DNA of 64,000 bases from Castanea sativa. Its lineage: Eukaryota; Streptophyta; Magnoliopsida; Fagales; Fagaceae. Each line of letters opens with the position of its first letter. The stretch's first letter is position 1. The position numbers and the translations under genes were made by a program. Under the pieces are notes generated by a model that saw nothing but the letters and a program-made list of their open reading frames with translations, was not told where the DNA came from and did no database searches. Of the stretch, positions 11,401 through 23,400 are shown piece by piece. Where the stretch lies: assembly GCF_040712315.1 (NCBI RefSeq), contig NC_134015.1, positions 53,359,464-53,423,463 of the forward strand, written 5' to 3'.

Positions 11401-14400
11401 GGGATGATATAAAGAGAGAGGTTCAGATTTTGCATCACATATCTGGTCAGCCAAACATCGTGGAATTCAGGGGTGCTTATGAGGATAGGTACTCTGTGCA
11501 CCTTGTGATGGAACTTTGTGCCGCGGGGTGAGCTTTTTGCTAGAATAGTAGCACAAGGCCAGTATTCTGAGAGGGCTGCCTCAGGTATTTGTAGGGCCAT
11601 TGTGAATGTGGTCAATATTTGTCATTTCATGGGTGTGATGCATTGAGATCTTAAGCCTAAGAATTTTTCATGATGTCTACTTAGGATGAAGGGGCAATGT
11701 TGAAAGCAACCAATTTCAGGTTGTCTGTCTTCATTGACGAAGGTGATTCGTTGTCATGTTTCATTCTTTTTTGGTTCCTTAATACTCTTTAGAAGAAGTT
11801 GGAAGCTTTTGGAATTCTACATTTTCCATGGCCAAAAAACTATGGCAATTAAACAAATGCAAATGTTGCTGGGAGAGAAAGAGAGAGGACTGAGGGTTCT
11901 TTTTTTTATTGGTTTAGTTGTAGGTTGATTGGTTTTTCAATAGTTGATTAATATTGGGCTCTTTGATTTTAGCACTGTATTAACTCAATTGGCACAAAAA
12001 GTTTTTGAAAAAAAAAATTGATGAGATGTGGAGCAAAATTGGACTTCAATTAAAAAATCTAGTTGGATTTTCTCTCAACTTTAGCTTTATAAATAAATAA
12101 AAAGTGTGAAATCTAATTGAACAATGATTAGGTTTTGAATAAATATATACTTTTTGGGACAAATAACGAAAGTTCATTAATCAAAATACCCAGGTACACC
12201 GGAAGTGTTCGTGGATAGCAGTAAGTTGATAATAATGTTTCTATTCAAAACCCTCTGAACTGAATTCAGTTGCAAAAATGATATCAATAGCATGTGAGCA
12301 TCGTGGAGAGAGAAAACGTTGCTGAAATGATTAGAAGATATCTTTAGATGATGTGCTGCTGCCTTAATCTGTCAGTCAGTTGGAGCATCGTTGTCAAATT
12401 ACAATTGTTATATTTCCCTGGTTGGGAAGTTAAAATAAAATGCTGGACCATCAAATTTCTGCATCTTCAATCAGGATACATGCATTATTGTGTTTATGAT
12501 TCTACCCGGTTTTATGGTGTTGTTCTGGCAAGTTCAGAGCCATGTCTATCCTTCTCCCTCAGTTTCTTGGTTCTTTTGCTGAAATGGCAATGGCAACGTA
12601 ACCTCTTCTTGTCCAGAGTGGCATGCTTTGGTAAAAAAATTCTTTATATATAGTGGTAGAGTGTCCAGGCTGCACGATTACTAAGGGCACAGGGTGTATG
12701 GTTAGAAAGAGAATAAAAAAATAGCATTATTTTTCCTGATGCTTAAAGGTTATTTTCAAAATAAAAATGACTTTTCATTGCCATAAAGTTTCTCTATGGA
12801 ATTGTATACTTATCATTTTTTTTCAAGAGTTTCTTGCTAGAATGATTGTCCGAGATATTGTGCAAGTGGCACTTCCACCCTCCATAAGTATGGGATGGTG
12901 GGTATGGTGGGGGTTCAAATCTCCCCGGGTGCATCAGTGTCTGGGATTTTGTTCACAACCTAAAGTCTTGCAAATATTTCCTTATAATCTTTTCTTTAGT
13001 CCATTTTCTCTCTACAAGTAAACTGAATAGAATTTGCAATTATAAACAATTTTTTTAATATCTGTTACTTAGGAAATTTTGTTACTTTTTTCTTTTAACA
13101 AGCCAACTGCCTGAAAGGCATTCCCCTAGTGTTTTTAATGTTTGTTTATTTTCTTTTTCTTTTTCTTTTTATTTTCCTTTTTTAATAAAGGCAAGCAGGA
13201 AAACATAACAGAGCTGTGGTCTGGTCTTGAAATTATGTTTTTAGTGTAATTTTGGTATCAGTGGAGTGTTGGCCATGCCAAGAGCCCTTGGGGCCCTGTG
13301 AGCAGTTCAATAATGTGGAAGTTTAGGATATCTATATCATTGGACTGACAATTATGGGTGAAACACACAGCAATTATATGATGTTGACAGCCTTTAACCC
13401 CCCCCCCCCCCCCAAAAAAAAGGCACGGTTGTGGGATTTTATGTTCCTTTTTTTTTTCGTCAGAGAAATTGGACCTGTGTTTTGATGTTATGTTTTGTTT
13501 TTCATGGGTTTAGAAATGCGTACAACATGGTGCTTCACAAATTTGGCGATAAGCTGTACTCAGGATTGGTTACAACTATGACTTCACATCTCAAAGAAAT
13601 ATCAAAATCTATTGAAGATGCGCAGGGAGGTTTGTTTCTGGAAGAACTGCACAGGAAGTGGGATGATCATAACAAGGCATTGCAGATGATCCGGGATATA
13701 CTTATGTACATGGACAGAACTTACATTCCAAGTACCCAGAAGACCCCTGTTCATGAGCTTGGGATGAACCTGTGGAGAGATAACATAATCCACTCCGGCA
13801 AGATTCAGACTAGACTGTTGAACACACTTCTTGAACTAGTACTTAAAGAACGGACTGGTGAAGTTATTAACAGGGGGCTGATGAGGAATATAATTAAGAT
13901 GCTAATGGATTTAGGTTCTTCTGTTTACCAAGGTGACTTCGAGAGGCCTTTTCTTGAGGTTTCGGCTGAGTTCTACAGGGGTGAATCACAGAAGTTCATT
14001 GAGTGTTGTGATTGTGGAGATTACCTAAAGAAAGCTGAGAGGCGTCTAAATGAGGAAATGGAGAGAGTGACGCATTACTTGGATGCCCAAAGTGAAACAA
14101 AGATAACTAATGTAGTGGAGAAGGAGATGATTGCTAACCATATGGTGAGACTAATCCAAATGGAGAATTCTGGCTTGGTAAACATGCTTCTCGACGATAA
14201 GTATGAAGACCTGGGAAGAATGTATGTTTTGTTCCGTCGGGTTCAGGATGGCCTCTTAAAAATAAGAGAAGTAATGACTTCTCACATCAGGGAGACCGGT
14301 AAGCAGCTAGTTACTGACCCGGAAAGGCTCAAGGATCCAGTGGAATTTGTCCAGCGGCTCTTGGACGAGAAAGACAAGTATGATAACATTATTACGTTAT

Positions 14401-15551
14401 CATTTAACAATGACAAGACTTTCCAGAATGCCCTAAATTCGTCCTTTGAATACTTTATTAACTTGAATGCTCGTTCTCCTGAGTTTATTTCATTGTTTGT
14501 GGACGAAAAACTTCGCAAAGGTCTGAAGGGGGTTAGCGAGGAGGATGTAGAGATTATACTTGACAAGGTGATGATGTTATTTCGTTACTTGCAGGAGAAA
14601 GATGTATTTGAAAAGTATTATAAACAGCATTTGGCGAAGCGGCTTCTATCTGGGAAAACTGTCTCAGATGATGCAGAGAGAAGCTTGATAGTTAAGCTCA
14701 AGACGGAATGTGGGTACCAATTTACTTCAAAATTAGAGGGTATGTTTACAGACATGAAAACCTCTCAGGATACAATGCATGGGTTTTATGCCAGCCACCC
14801 TGAGCTTGGGGATGGCCCTACACTGACGGTCCAGGTTCTGACAACAGGGTCTTGGCCAACGCAGCCTAGTGCTACATGCAACCTGCCAGCTGAAATGTCA
14901 GTACTTTGTGAGAAGTTTCGGTCATATTATCTGGGGACTCATACTGGTCGGAGGTTGTCGTGGCAAACTAACATGGGTACAGCAGATATAAAAGCAACTT
15001 TTGGGAAGGGTCAAAAGCATGAGTTGAATGTCTCCACTTATCAGATGTGTGTCCTAATGCTGTTTAACAATGCTGATCGGCTTAACTACAAGGAGATTGA
15101 GCAGGCTACTGAGATACCTGCTTCAGATTTGAAGAGGTGTCTCCAATCAATGGCTTGTGTGAAGGGAAAGAATGTACTTCGGAAAGAGCCTATGAGTAAA
15201 GACATTGGCGAGGATGACGCGTTCTTTGTTAATGACAAGTTCACAAGCAAATTCTACAAGGTGAAGATAGGAACTGTAGTTGCACAGAAGGAATCGGAAC
15301 CCGAAAAACAGGAGACGCGGCAGAGGGTGGAGGAGGACAGGAAGCCCCAGATTGAAGCCGCAATAGTTAGGATCATGAAATCAAGGAGGCAGCTGGACCA
15401 TAACAATATAATAGCCGAGGTTACAAAGCAGTTGCAATCCCGTTTCCTGGCAAATCCGACAGAGATTAAGAAACGGATTGAGTCCCTAATCGAGCGGGAT
15501 TTTTTGGAGAGGGATAATAGTGACAGGAAATTGTATCGGTATCTTGCCTGA
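8475..15551 (+). CDS. CUL3: Cullin-3, scaffold of BTB-CUL3 ubiquitin ligases
   Basis: Two coding exons, 8475-8635 and 13514-15551, join through an AG|A arginine codon to give 732 residues, the same length as Arabidopsis CUL3A. Exon 1 encodes [20 protein letters not shown] and ends after the FEELYR motif. Exon 2 carries the cullin repeats and the globular cullin-homology domain (for example [20 protein letters not shown] and [12 protein letters not shown]). It closes with the winged-helix C terminus RKLYRYLA. The NEDD8 acceptor lysine should be K676 in IVRIMK. Cullin-3 bridges BTB substrate adaptors at its N terminus and RBX1 at its C terminus. The start is the ATG at 8475; an in-frame ATG 18 bases upstream lacks support from the family N terminus. 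The open frame continues upstream of exon 2 to 13431, but that part is intron. The 4.9-kb intron contains several repeat insertions. Confidence 0.97.
8937..9413 (-). mobile_element. 5'-truncated L1-type LINE in CUL3 intron 1
   Basis: Read on the minus strand, the stretch encodes a decayed C-terminal end of a plant L1 reverse transcriptase protein: the words [14 protein letters not shown] and [18 protein letters not shown] are recognisable. The minus-strand 3' end is an A-rich tail, seen as T-run at 8937-8950 on the plus strand, next to a short duplicated GATAAGTAAGAATGATATAT motif. The 5' border near 9413 is approximate and I found no clear target duplication. Confidence 0.7.
9668..9830 (-). 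mobile_element. RTE-type LINE 3' end fragment
   Basis: The segment starts CGTACAACAACAATGACCAA and continues through GCCTTAGTCTCAAATTTTGG and GGCTATGGATC, the familiar 3' untranslated end of plant RTE LINEs in reverse orientation. Only about 160 bp remain. It lies in CUL3 intron 1. Confidence 0.6.
11280..11751 (+). pseudogene. Calcium-dependent protein kinase (CDPK) fragment in CUL3 intron 1
   Basis: Conceptual reading on the CUL3 sense strand gives the N-lobe of a CDPK kinase domain: LGKELG then [19 protein letters not shown] with the ATP-binding lysine, [46 protein letters not shown], a disrupted [38 protein letters not shown] and [14 protein letters not shown]. Damage is obvious: stops in the glycine-rich loop, a stop after STG, a one-base insertion before GELF (about 11531), a stop replacing the R of HRD, a frameshift after NF, and DFG read as NFR. 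The fragment stops after the activation-segment start. CDPKs decode calcium signals; this copy cannot. It has no EF hands and no upstream variable domain, so it is a partial copy embedded in another gene's intron. Confidence 0.85.
12836..12990 (+). repeat. Possible tRNA-related SINE remnant
   Basis: The segment contains GTGCAAGTGGCAC and, about 60 bases later, GGGGGTTCAAATCTCCCC, spaced and worded like polymerase III A and B boxes. No tail or target duplication is clear. It lies in CUL3 intron 1. The call rests only on the two box-like words. Confidence 0.3.
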
Positions 15552-18541
15552 AGCATGGCTTGATCTCATGTTAGAAAAATAGCGTGGCGATTGCTATTGT
15601 AACTTTTTTAGTAAGTGGAAATTGTTTCTGCCCTTTCATTTTAAATTTCTTCTTTGCTCTATTGGTTTTAATGAAATTTCATTGCTGCTTGCCCCATTCT
15701 TGATAAGCACACTCGATAGTAAGCATAGGTCTCTCATATTAAATTGCAAGGAGTCTCGGCTCTTTTTCTCAATGGTCACTAGTAAAAGCACCCAGCTAAT
15801 GATCCCATATGTTAGAGGCTCACAGCAAAACAATTTGAAGTCTACTTGTGAGGTCCTGCTTTCCAATTCTCTGAAGGATTATTTTATGTATCTAACAGTG
15901 TTCGCTAAAGCATGAAATGGAGAACATTATTTTTTGATTCTTACAGTCTTCCTTTTATTCTTCTTCTTTTTTTGTTGGTTCGTTGTCTAGTTTGCTTTTT
16001 CTTTTGGCTCCTTTTACTGACTCGTCCAATCTATCTAAGTTTTTTTTTTTTTTTTTTTTTTTTTTGAGAAGAGTCCAACGTAGAAGTAGGATTTGAGAAG
16101 ATGTTTCTCCCTTCAGTGTTTTTTCCTTATGTACTGTGGGGTTGAGGAGTCCGTACTCAGACCTTGAAAGCACCTCTAAGGCTCTGAACCTGACCTAACA
16201 TCTACTTTGATAGCTCCTAACTCACTTTCACCTGAACAAAAGTATAGAATGTCATTATATGGATAATGGGGGCCAACTAGCTAAAGTGGAACCCATTGAT
16301 TTTCTATAATTCTATATGAAAAAGATTTTTAGAAAGGGTTGAGAATATATATATATGTCCGGTTAATGTGTACTAATTAAGTCATCTATTTTTAGAAACA
16401 TTTTATGAGAACTTTTTTCAATCTTCGATAAAACTTTTTTTTAAATGGTATACTATTGTATGCTCTAAGGATACACGTTAGTAAAATTCTATATATATAT
16501 ATATATATATATATTGGATGAATGAGTGAGTTTGGCTCTATGGAGAGGGGAAGCTTTACACCAATAGGGAATTAACTACTACATGCTTTTTTTCGTAACC
16601 AAGTCTTTTTTAGTAACACAACAATTTCACAAAATTCACAAATTAACTTATCATCTCATACATGGGCTTTTAAAAATTAAAATTGCTAAGTATAGCAGAC
16701 CCATGTATCATATATGAGCCAGTAAAACTAATTTAAGAAAGTCGTGAATTCTTATTGTGTCCCTAACTTTATTATAAACTAAACGTTCCCGTATAGGTTC
16801 AACTTTGTGGCCCTGAAATATCTGGAAGTGGCTTGGGGACAATTTGGGCCAATGGTTCGTTGGGTTCCTTGTGGGAGCAAAGGCACTGCAGGCATCGACC
16901 ACCACACGTCGTTCACCACAAATAGCATGTCGCCCAATGCAGTTATTTTCAGTCCACAGTAAGGTAGAGATGTAGAGAGAGAAATGATTTTCCCATTGTT
17001 TAACAGTTATTTATTTATAAATGCGTAGGAGGAGAGGTGGCAACCTCTATGTGCCCAGAGCAATTTATTTAACAATTTAATTTACTATCATAATTCAATC
17101 AAAGGTCATGTTAATGAGTATCCTATGGCATTGGTTAAAAATTCAAGAAAATTTTGACACAACTTTTATGCGAAATGAAAAAAATTGTCAAAACATTAAT
17201 TACTTTTTTTCTTTTCTCATAAAAACTTTTTTAAAATGGATTGTTAACCAATGACCATTCCTTAGCATTTTACTTCAATCAAAACTGATTGGTGGGTTCC
17301 AGTTAGCTCTACTAGTAAAATCTCTGATGATTGTATAAGAGATCTAAGGTTCAATCTCCGCTTACATCAAAAATTGATTGGTGTCTTGGTAAGATAATAA
17401 AGAGTTATTATAAAGAGCGGTGTCATAGGTTGAAACTCTAAAAAAATTTTAAAAATAAAAAATAAAAAATAAAAACTGAAAAGGAACTTAAATATGTTTC
17501 ACCGGTAAATGTGCTCAGATGTATGAAATTATGAGCTGGTGTAATTGAAAGTGGTATTAATGGAAACCAACCACCACATGTACAGAAAGTAAAGGTCATA
17601 AACCCACTGTTGCAGTCAGCATGATGCTAAAACGTTTTTGCCTTTAAGCTTTATTAATGGACAACTAGAATCTACTTACCAAACTTTTTAAAGCCTCGTA
17701 TTTTCTAATTACAACCATATTTTAACCAACTTTTAGTAAAACACCAATAAACTGGTTCCTAAGTGGATGCAATATGCTATCTAGTGGTTTTCTAAAAGAG
17801 CAAAGCTAGGCCTACAAAGTTTTTAACGACCATTTTCACCATTTATTAAGATGATAAATTATAATTGAAACATCACTTTTACATGGACAAATAATTGACA
17901 TAGTTTTATTATACACTAATCACAACATGCTACGTCAAATAGTAGTGAAAATATGTGCATCCCTAGACTTTCTGTTTCCAAAAAGCCTAAGAAAATAGAC
18001 TTTAACATTGTCATTTTCAGAGACACGGCATCTCATTTGGGCTTATTTTTACCTTGCCAGTAAAGAATTTGAGAATTAGTTGACGCAGGACAACCAGAAC
18101 AAAAATGAAACAACAATAAATAAAAGAGATGTGACCTAGAGTCAGCACCTAGGTCTTGTTTGGAGTCAGCACCAAGCAGGAAAACCACTAGAAGTCAAGA
18201 CCTAAGGTGGACCTAGAGTCAGCCCCTAGGATGGACCTGGAGTCAACACCAAACCAAAGAAAAACCAAACGGCCATTTTTTCATTCATCAAAATATCAAT
18301 TATCTCCTCAATGAGTACAATAGATTGCTTATAAATGATTACTAAACCCTAGTTCTAGTTGGCTAGAAAACCCTAATTGTCTTATTACAAAAATAACCTT
18401 GCTTCCAAATTAAAATACTAATAGCCTAATAAACAACTAGGACCTAAAACATAATGATACAATTGACTTGCAAACATAAATAATACTAAATAATAATTTT
18501 CTTGCATTTCTCACATCATTAGTTGCACTTGATTAATTCAA
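15552..18541. other. CUL3 downstream region and intergenic DNA
   Basis: The first few hundred bases should hold the CUL3 3' UTR. Beyond about 16 kb nothing codes. A (TA)n tract is at 16490-16514. Around 18125-18260 the words GACCTAGAGTCAGC and CCTAGG recur several times, as in some LTR subterminal regions, but no paired LTR or coding domain is present, so I leave it unassigned. Confidence 0.5.
17295..17446 (+). mobile_element. tRNA-derived SINE, copy 1
   Basis: It starts GGTTCCAGTTAGCTCTACTA (A-box like), has the B-box-like GGTTCAATCTC at 17348-17358, continues with ATTGATTGGTGTCTTGGTAA and CATAGGTTGAAACTCT, and ends in an A-rich tail. Two other copies with the same order of words lie near 39.2 kb and 56.2 kb. 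No protein is encoded; mobility would depend on a LINE. Confidence 0.7.
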
Positions 18542-19975
18542 GACGTAAATGCACTTTTAGTCCCTACATTTTGACTTTTTTCCATTTTGGTCCTACATTT
18601 TCATTTTACCACTTTTTGTCCCTAAACCAATTAACACATGACATTTAAGTCATTGTCGTCACCCAACTAACAGAAAATACTGACGTGGCTAATGGCACAA
18701 TAAAATAATAATTAAAAAATCTATTTTGGCATTAAAAAATTGTCACGTCTGCATTTAAATTTAAAAAAATTATTAATTTTAACTAAATTAAAATTAAAAA
18801 AAAAAAAAAAAAAAAAAAACTTAGGAAGAACATGAAGAAAACAAGAACTCCAACCCAGATCAAAGAACTCAAGAACACAAACCTAAACATAGAATTTTCT
18901 TTCCTGACCCGTGACTGCCCTCAAATCACAACCACAAATCCACCAGAGTCTGCCACAAAACCATCAACTATCCACCACAAATCCAAAACAATAAACCCAT
19001 CCACTACCCACACAAACCCATCGGAGCAAACTACCCCACCCAAATTTGATTTAAAAATAAAAAATAAAAATAAAAAACTCAGCTAGTCCAGGCGCCATTC
19101 CTCTTCGATCTGAGAACGAAATCCATCACCAAACTCCAATCTGTGAACGAATCCCACCACCAAACTCCGATTTGTGCCATCACCGAAACCCACCACCAAA
19201 CTTCAATCCAACCACCAACCATCACCGATCCAGCCACCGAACAATCATGCAACCCATCACCGACCAACCCAAACTCCAATCTGTGCCATCACTAAAACTC
19301 CACCACAGATGCCGATCACCACAAATCCACACCCTCCACCACACCGATCCACAAACTCAGACCTCCACCACGCCTATCCCCACAAACCCATGCCCTCCAC
19401 CTCACCACAATAAGTCGGCAACACCATATGCATAGAAACCCACAAAAAAAATGCTAAAGAGAGAGACCCATTGATTTGAGAGAGGAGCTTGAGGCATATG
19501 GGTTTGGGTTTGGGTTTGAGCAAAATCAAGAGATGAGTTCAAGAAGGCTAAGCGCCAAGATAGAGGGAGAAAGAAGTAAAAGAAGAAGAAAAGGAAAGAA
19601 TGGAGGCGGAGAATCTGAGAGACCGATCTGGGGAAAAAAAAAAAAGAAAAAAAAAAGAAACAAGTACAAACAAAATCACACACAAAACCCATAAGCTTGA
19701 TTTTTTGTTTTTAATTTTTTTCATTTAGTTAAAATTAATAAATTAATTTTTTTAATATAAATTTTGACGTGGCAATTTTTTAATGCCAAAATAGATTTTT
19801 TAATTATTATTTTATTGTGCCGTCAGTCACGTCAACATTTTCTGTTAGTTGGGTGACGGTAAGGACTTAAATGTCACGCGTTAATTGGTTTAGAGACCAA
19901 AAGTGGTAAAAATAAAATGTAGAGACCAAAATAGAAATCGGATCAAAATGTAAAGACTAAAAGTACGCTTACGCC
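18542..19975. mobile_element. Mutator-like element with about 240-bp inverted repeats
   Basis: The left arm (18542 to about 18790) and the right arm (about 19715 to 19975) are inverted copies of one another: GACGTAAATGCACTTTTAGT on the left matches GGCGTAAGCGTACTTTTAGT read inward from the right. The flanks TTAATTCAA (18533-18541) and TTAATTCAT (19976-19984) agree at 8 of 9 bases, fitting the 9-bp target duplication of Mutator elements. The roughly 0.9-kb interior is rich in CCACCA and ACCGATC words, with low-complexity open frames on both strands and no transposase, so the element is non-autonomous. The composition contrast with the AT-rich arms raises the possibility of captured host sequence (Pack-MULE), which I cannot prove. 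Confidence 0.8.
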
Positions 19976-20471
19976 TTAATTCATTCTTGATGATTTCTGA
20001 AGAAATTTCAAGTATAGTTGACAAGTAATAGCACTAGACTGGATGAAAATGACAGAAATGTAATCCATCAAATCCACTCAGGAAAAAATCCTTGTGTATC
20101 CACAAATCTATTAATAGTTGGGAGATATCACAACTCGCTTATTCAATACAGAAATTTCTATATCATTCCTCAAATATCCAATACGTTTAGTTTTTGTCCT
20201 TTGAAGCAATAAAGTATTTATTCAGCAAAAAAAAAGGAAGTTGTCCAACCATCACCCCTGCAACATATTACTAAACATTCAGGTCAGTTCCATGATTTTT
20301 GTCAAAGCAATGGTAAATGTTAAACACTGAAGCGATCAAAGCCACATTCATACTACACAGAAAGACAATGAGCAAAAGATGATCGAAGAAACTTATATTA
20401 CTTTTTTTTTTTTTAACATAACTTATATTACTTTTAGCAAATATGCAGTCTGGTTCTCAGATCCGTGGAAG

Positions 20472-23400
20472 CTACGGCTCAGAAATGAGGATTCGGTTTC
20501 CTATGTCAGAGAATGTCTTTACATCGATTCCCCATAACCTGCATATTAAGATCAATGGAATCCATTATGGATAAACCAAGATAATATTTTTAATGCCATG
20601 CATTTACTACTCCCATGCAGATGACAAATAAAATCCTTATTACCTTGACTCACAACAAGAAGGGATGTTATGGGATGCAGCCAATTAACAGCAAATATGG
20701 GCTATTGTATTAAAAAGATTTTCTATCCTGAGCAGTGATTGCATACGACTACAAAAGGTGCTTACCAGCAATCAACCCCAATGGCATTGGCCCCTTCCTT
20801 ATCTGCCTTTTGATCATCTCCAACATGTACTGCTTTGCAAGCCTCAACATTAACTTGATCTACAGAAATGGAACATTGTGACAATGGTTTGATATGTTTA
20901 AGCATTTGCACAAGATAAAATGATCTTGTCTCAGCCACAAAAAGATATACAGCAAAAGCAAAAAAAAAAAGGGTACTAACATAGGCAAAGCAAAAAAAAG
21001 GGTATGATTTTTTCTAATGAATGGTATCTTTCATAACTGATTGAATCTTGTTAGGCTTTATGAAAGTACATATAAGCTATTTTCTCTTTTAGCAACACTT
21101 GACAATGTTCATGAAGAAAAGAAGAAAATCAACACACACTGTTTTTTAATATAATCTTTGAAATATAGCATCATAGTAAATGGGGCCATGATAGGCTGGT
21201 ACCCTGTGAATTCTTGAATTGTAACTCCAATGGTAAAGATGCTCAGATTGGCTTCAGTGTTCTATTATAGAAGTAAATTTTTTGTTGGAATTCCCTGCAT
21301 GATGCACCAGGGTCATTTCATTTACAGGGGGAATGCAAAAACTATATCACTGGAAACATGTTTAGCATGTCTTTTAAACCCAAACAGATTTACTACTATA
21401 CAACAATGAAACAAATATTTGATCATTTCTCAAGTTTCCCAAGCACAGACAATATGGATACGCACAGTGGTGACTGAGTCAAAATTTAGGTGAGTACCAC
21501 GCACACTTAAAAGGTGATTTGGTGGTTCTACGTACCTAAAGCAGCTTTAAATATCTTTATGTCTGGTTTTTCATATCCAACCTCTGAAGATATGATAACA
21601 GCATCAAACCTGACAAGAAAAGCAAGACAAACATTTTAATAAGAACTACAAATTCTCTAGGCACCCCTGTCCCGTCCTACATGGTAGCATTCCAACCTTT
21701 TCTTAAAGCAAAGGAGAGACATTTGTAGTAAACTTATTCAATAATCCAAATTTGGTAAATCACCCATTTATGGAAAAAAGATTCTTAATCGTTTATATTA
21801 AGAAAGAGAAAACAGAAGTGCTAATACTTACAGATCTAAAACATTCAGGTCTTTCAATAACTTCCTTAGACGGGTATCAAAATTGGAGACAACAGCGATC
21901 TTAACTGTATCATAGCACATCACATTAGAAATAGAAAATAGCTAGAAAAACATATATTTGAGGACACTAGACTTCAACAGTATTAGCAATAAAAGATAAA
22001 GAAGGAGAATACTTTATGAATATGACCTCCAGCATCCTTGAGAAGGGTTATTGTTTCATAAGCTCCATCTGGAAGGCGCCATGCATCACCTTTTGCATAG
22101 TACTGACAAGAGCAACTACTAAAATTCAGATAAAAAGTGTCCAGTATAATATCAAGTGCTGATTAATTATATACAGTCCCAGCACAATGGTTAGGAAACA
22201 AGCACTTTGAGCAGTTGGTCTTAAGAAATATCACCTCATAAACTTCTTCAAAATAATCATTATCAGCACAACCAGTGGCTTCAGAAACAACCAATTTCCA
22301 AAATGGTCTCCCATCTCCCTGTTGATAATATAAATAACTACAATCAACACTTTTTCTATATCAAGGGAATTGGTTTCTTCACTAAAGTAGCAAGTGAAAT
22401 GAATTATTTTCCAGATATCTAATCAAAAGGCAATCGGGAAAATATAAAGAGATGCAGAGTCTGACAAATATGAAAATCATTCTTTGAAAAGGGGAAATAT
22501 TACAAGAGTGACTCTAATTAGTGACTGTAAAAGTCTTGTTTTCTGCTTCACATAGAACTGTGATAGTAAACATGGTCTACCTTTTATGTTATACAAAAAC
22601 ATGGCTACTTTCCATGAAAGAAGCTCCTTGTTAAAGTGTCAGTTGTCTTCTACAATATGAGTACTTCAATGGTTTATACTTTATGGCATCATACTCATAG
22701 TGACACGAATACATTACTATTTGAAAGCATCAACATCCTCTTCTTTAAGATCTTTTTTCAAAAAAAATTTAAAATAAATAAATCCTATAGAGAGACTCTA
22801 GAGAAAAATACATAAGTGTTTGACTACAGCAGGAGGGGTATTATCAACATCGGTATGCATCAAAAGTATTCATGTGTTGTAAGTACAATAAAGTTATCAA
22901 GCGGTTGCTTGAGAAACAGCATAGTCAGAATGCACTAATTTGAGACACAAAACTCGATGGAGAAACTAAAAATGATTCAAACGTTAACTAGAGTAGCACA
23001 ATCAAGGATCAGTCTAGAAAAATGAATACCCCCCCCATTCAAAGTAAGGAAAAGATTGAACACCTTAAACTGTCTCAAGAGTCAAGACACATACAAACCT
23101 GGTAACGAAGCTTCTCAGGCCACGGAGCAGCAAAAGCTCTCCTAAACCCTTGCTTTATTTCAGCTGATGTTGCAGACAAACCTGTAAATGTTTCAAAATT
23201 GTGATCAAGAGTTTAAGATACTAAAAGTACTGGAACCATGATTAGACTAATGAAAATTATGAACAAAAATAATTAAAGTCAATTGATACCAGGATGTGGT
23301 TACTCCAAGTAAGAGAAGCAAGCTATAACAAGGCAACACATCCAACAAAAGTGCCAATGGATGACCCTCTCAGTAAATAATCCAAAAATTCCCAACCACT

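Noticed and set aside
13431..13513. Upstream extension of the CUL3 exon 2 open frame to an ATG at 13431
   Set aside because: The family protein continues directly from FEELYR (exon 1) to NAYNMV; a good acceptor TTTAG lies at 13509-13513, and the extra peptide has no counterpart.
19172..19435. Overlapping Pro/His/Thr-rich open frames in the Mutator-like element
   Set aside because: Low-complexity readings in several frames and on both strands with no domain; not reported as genes.
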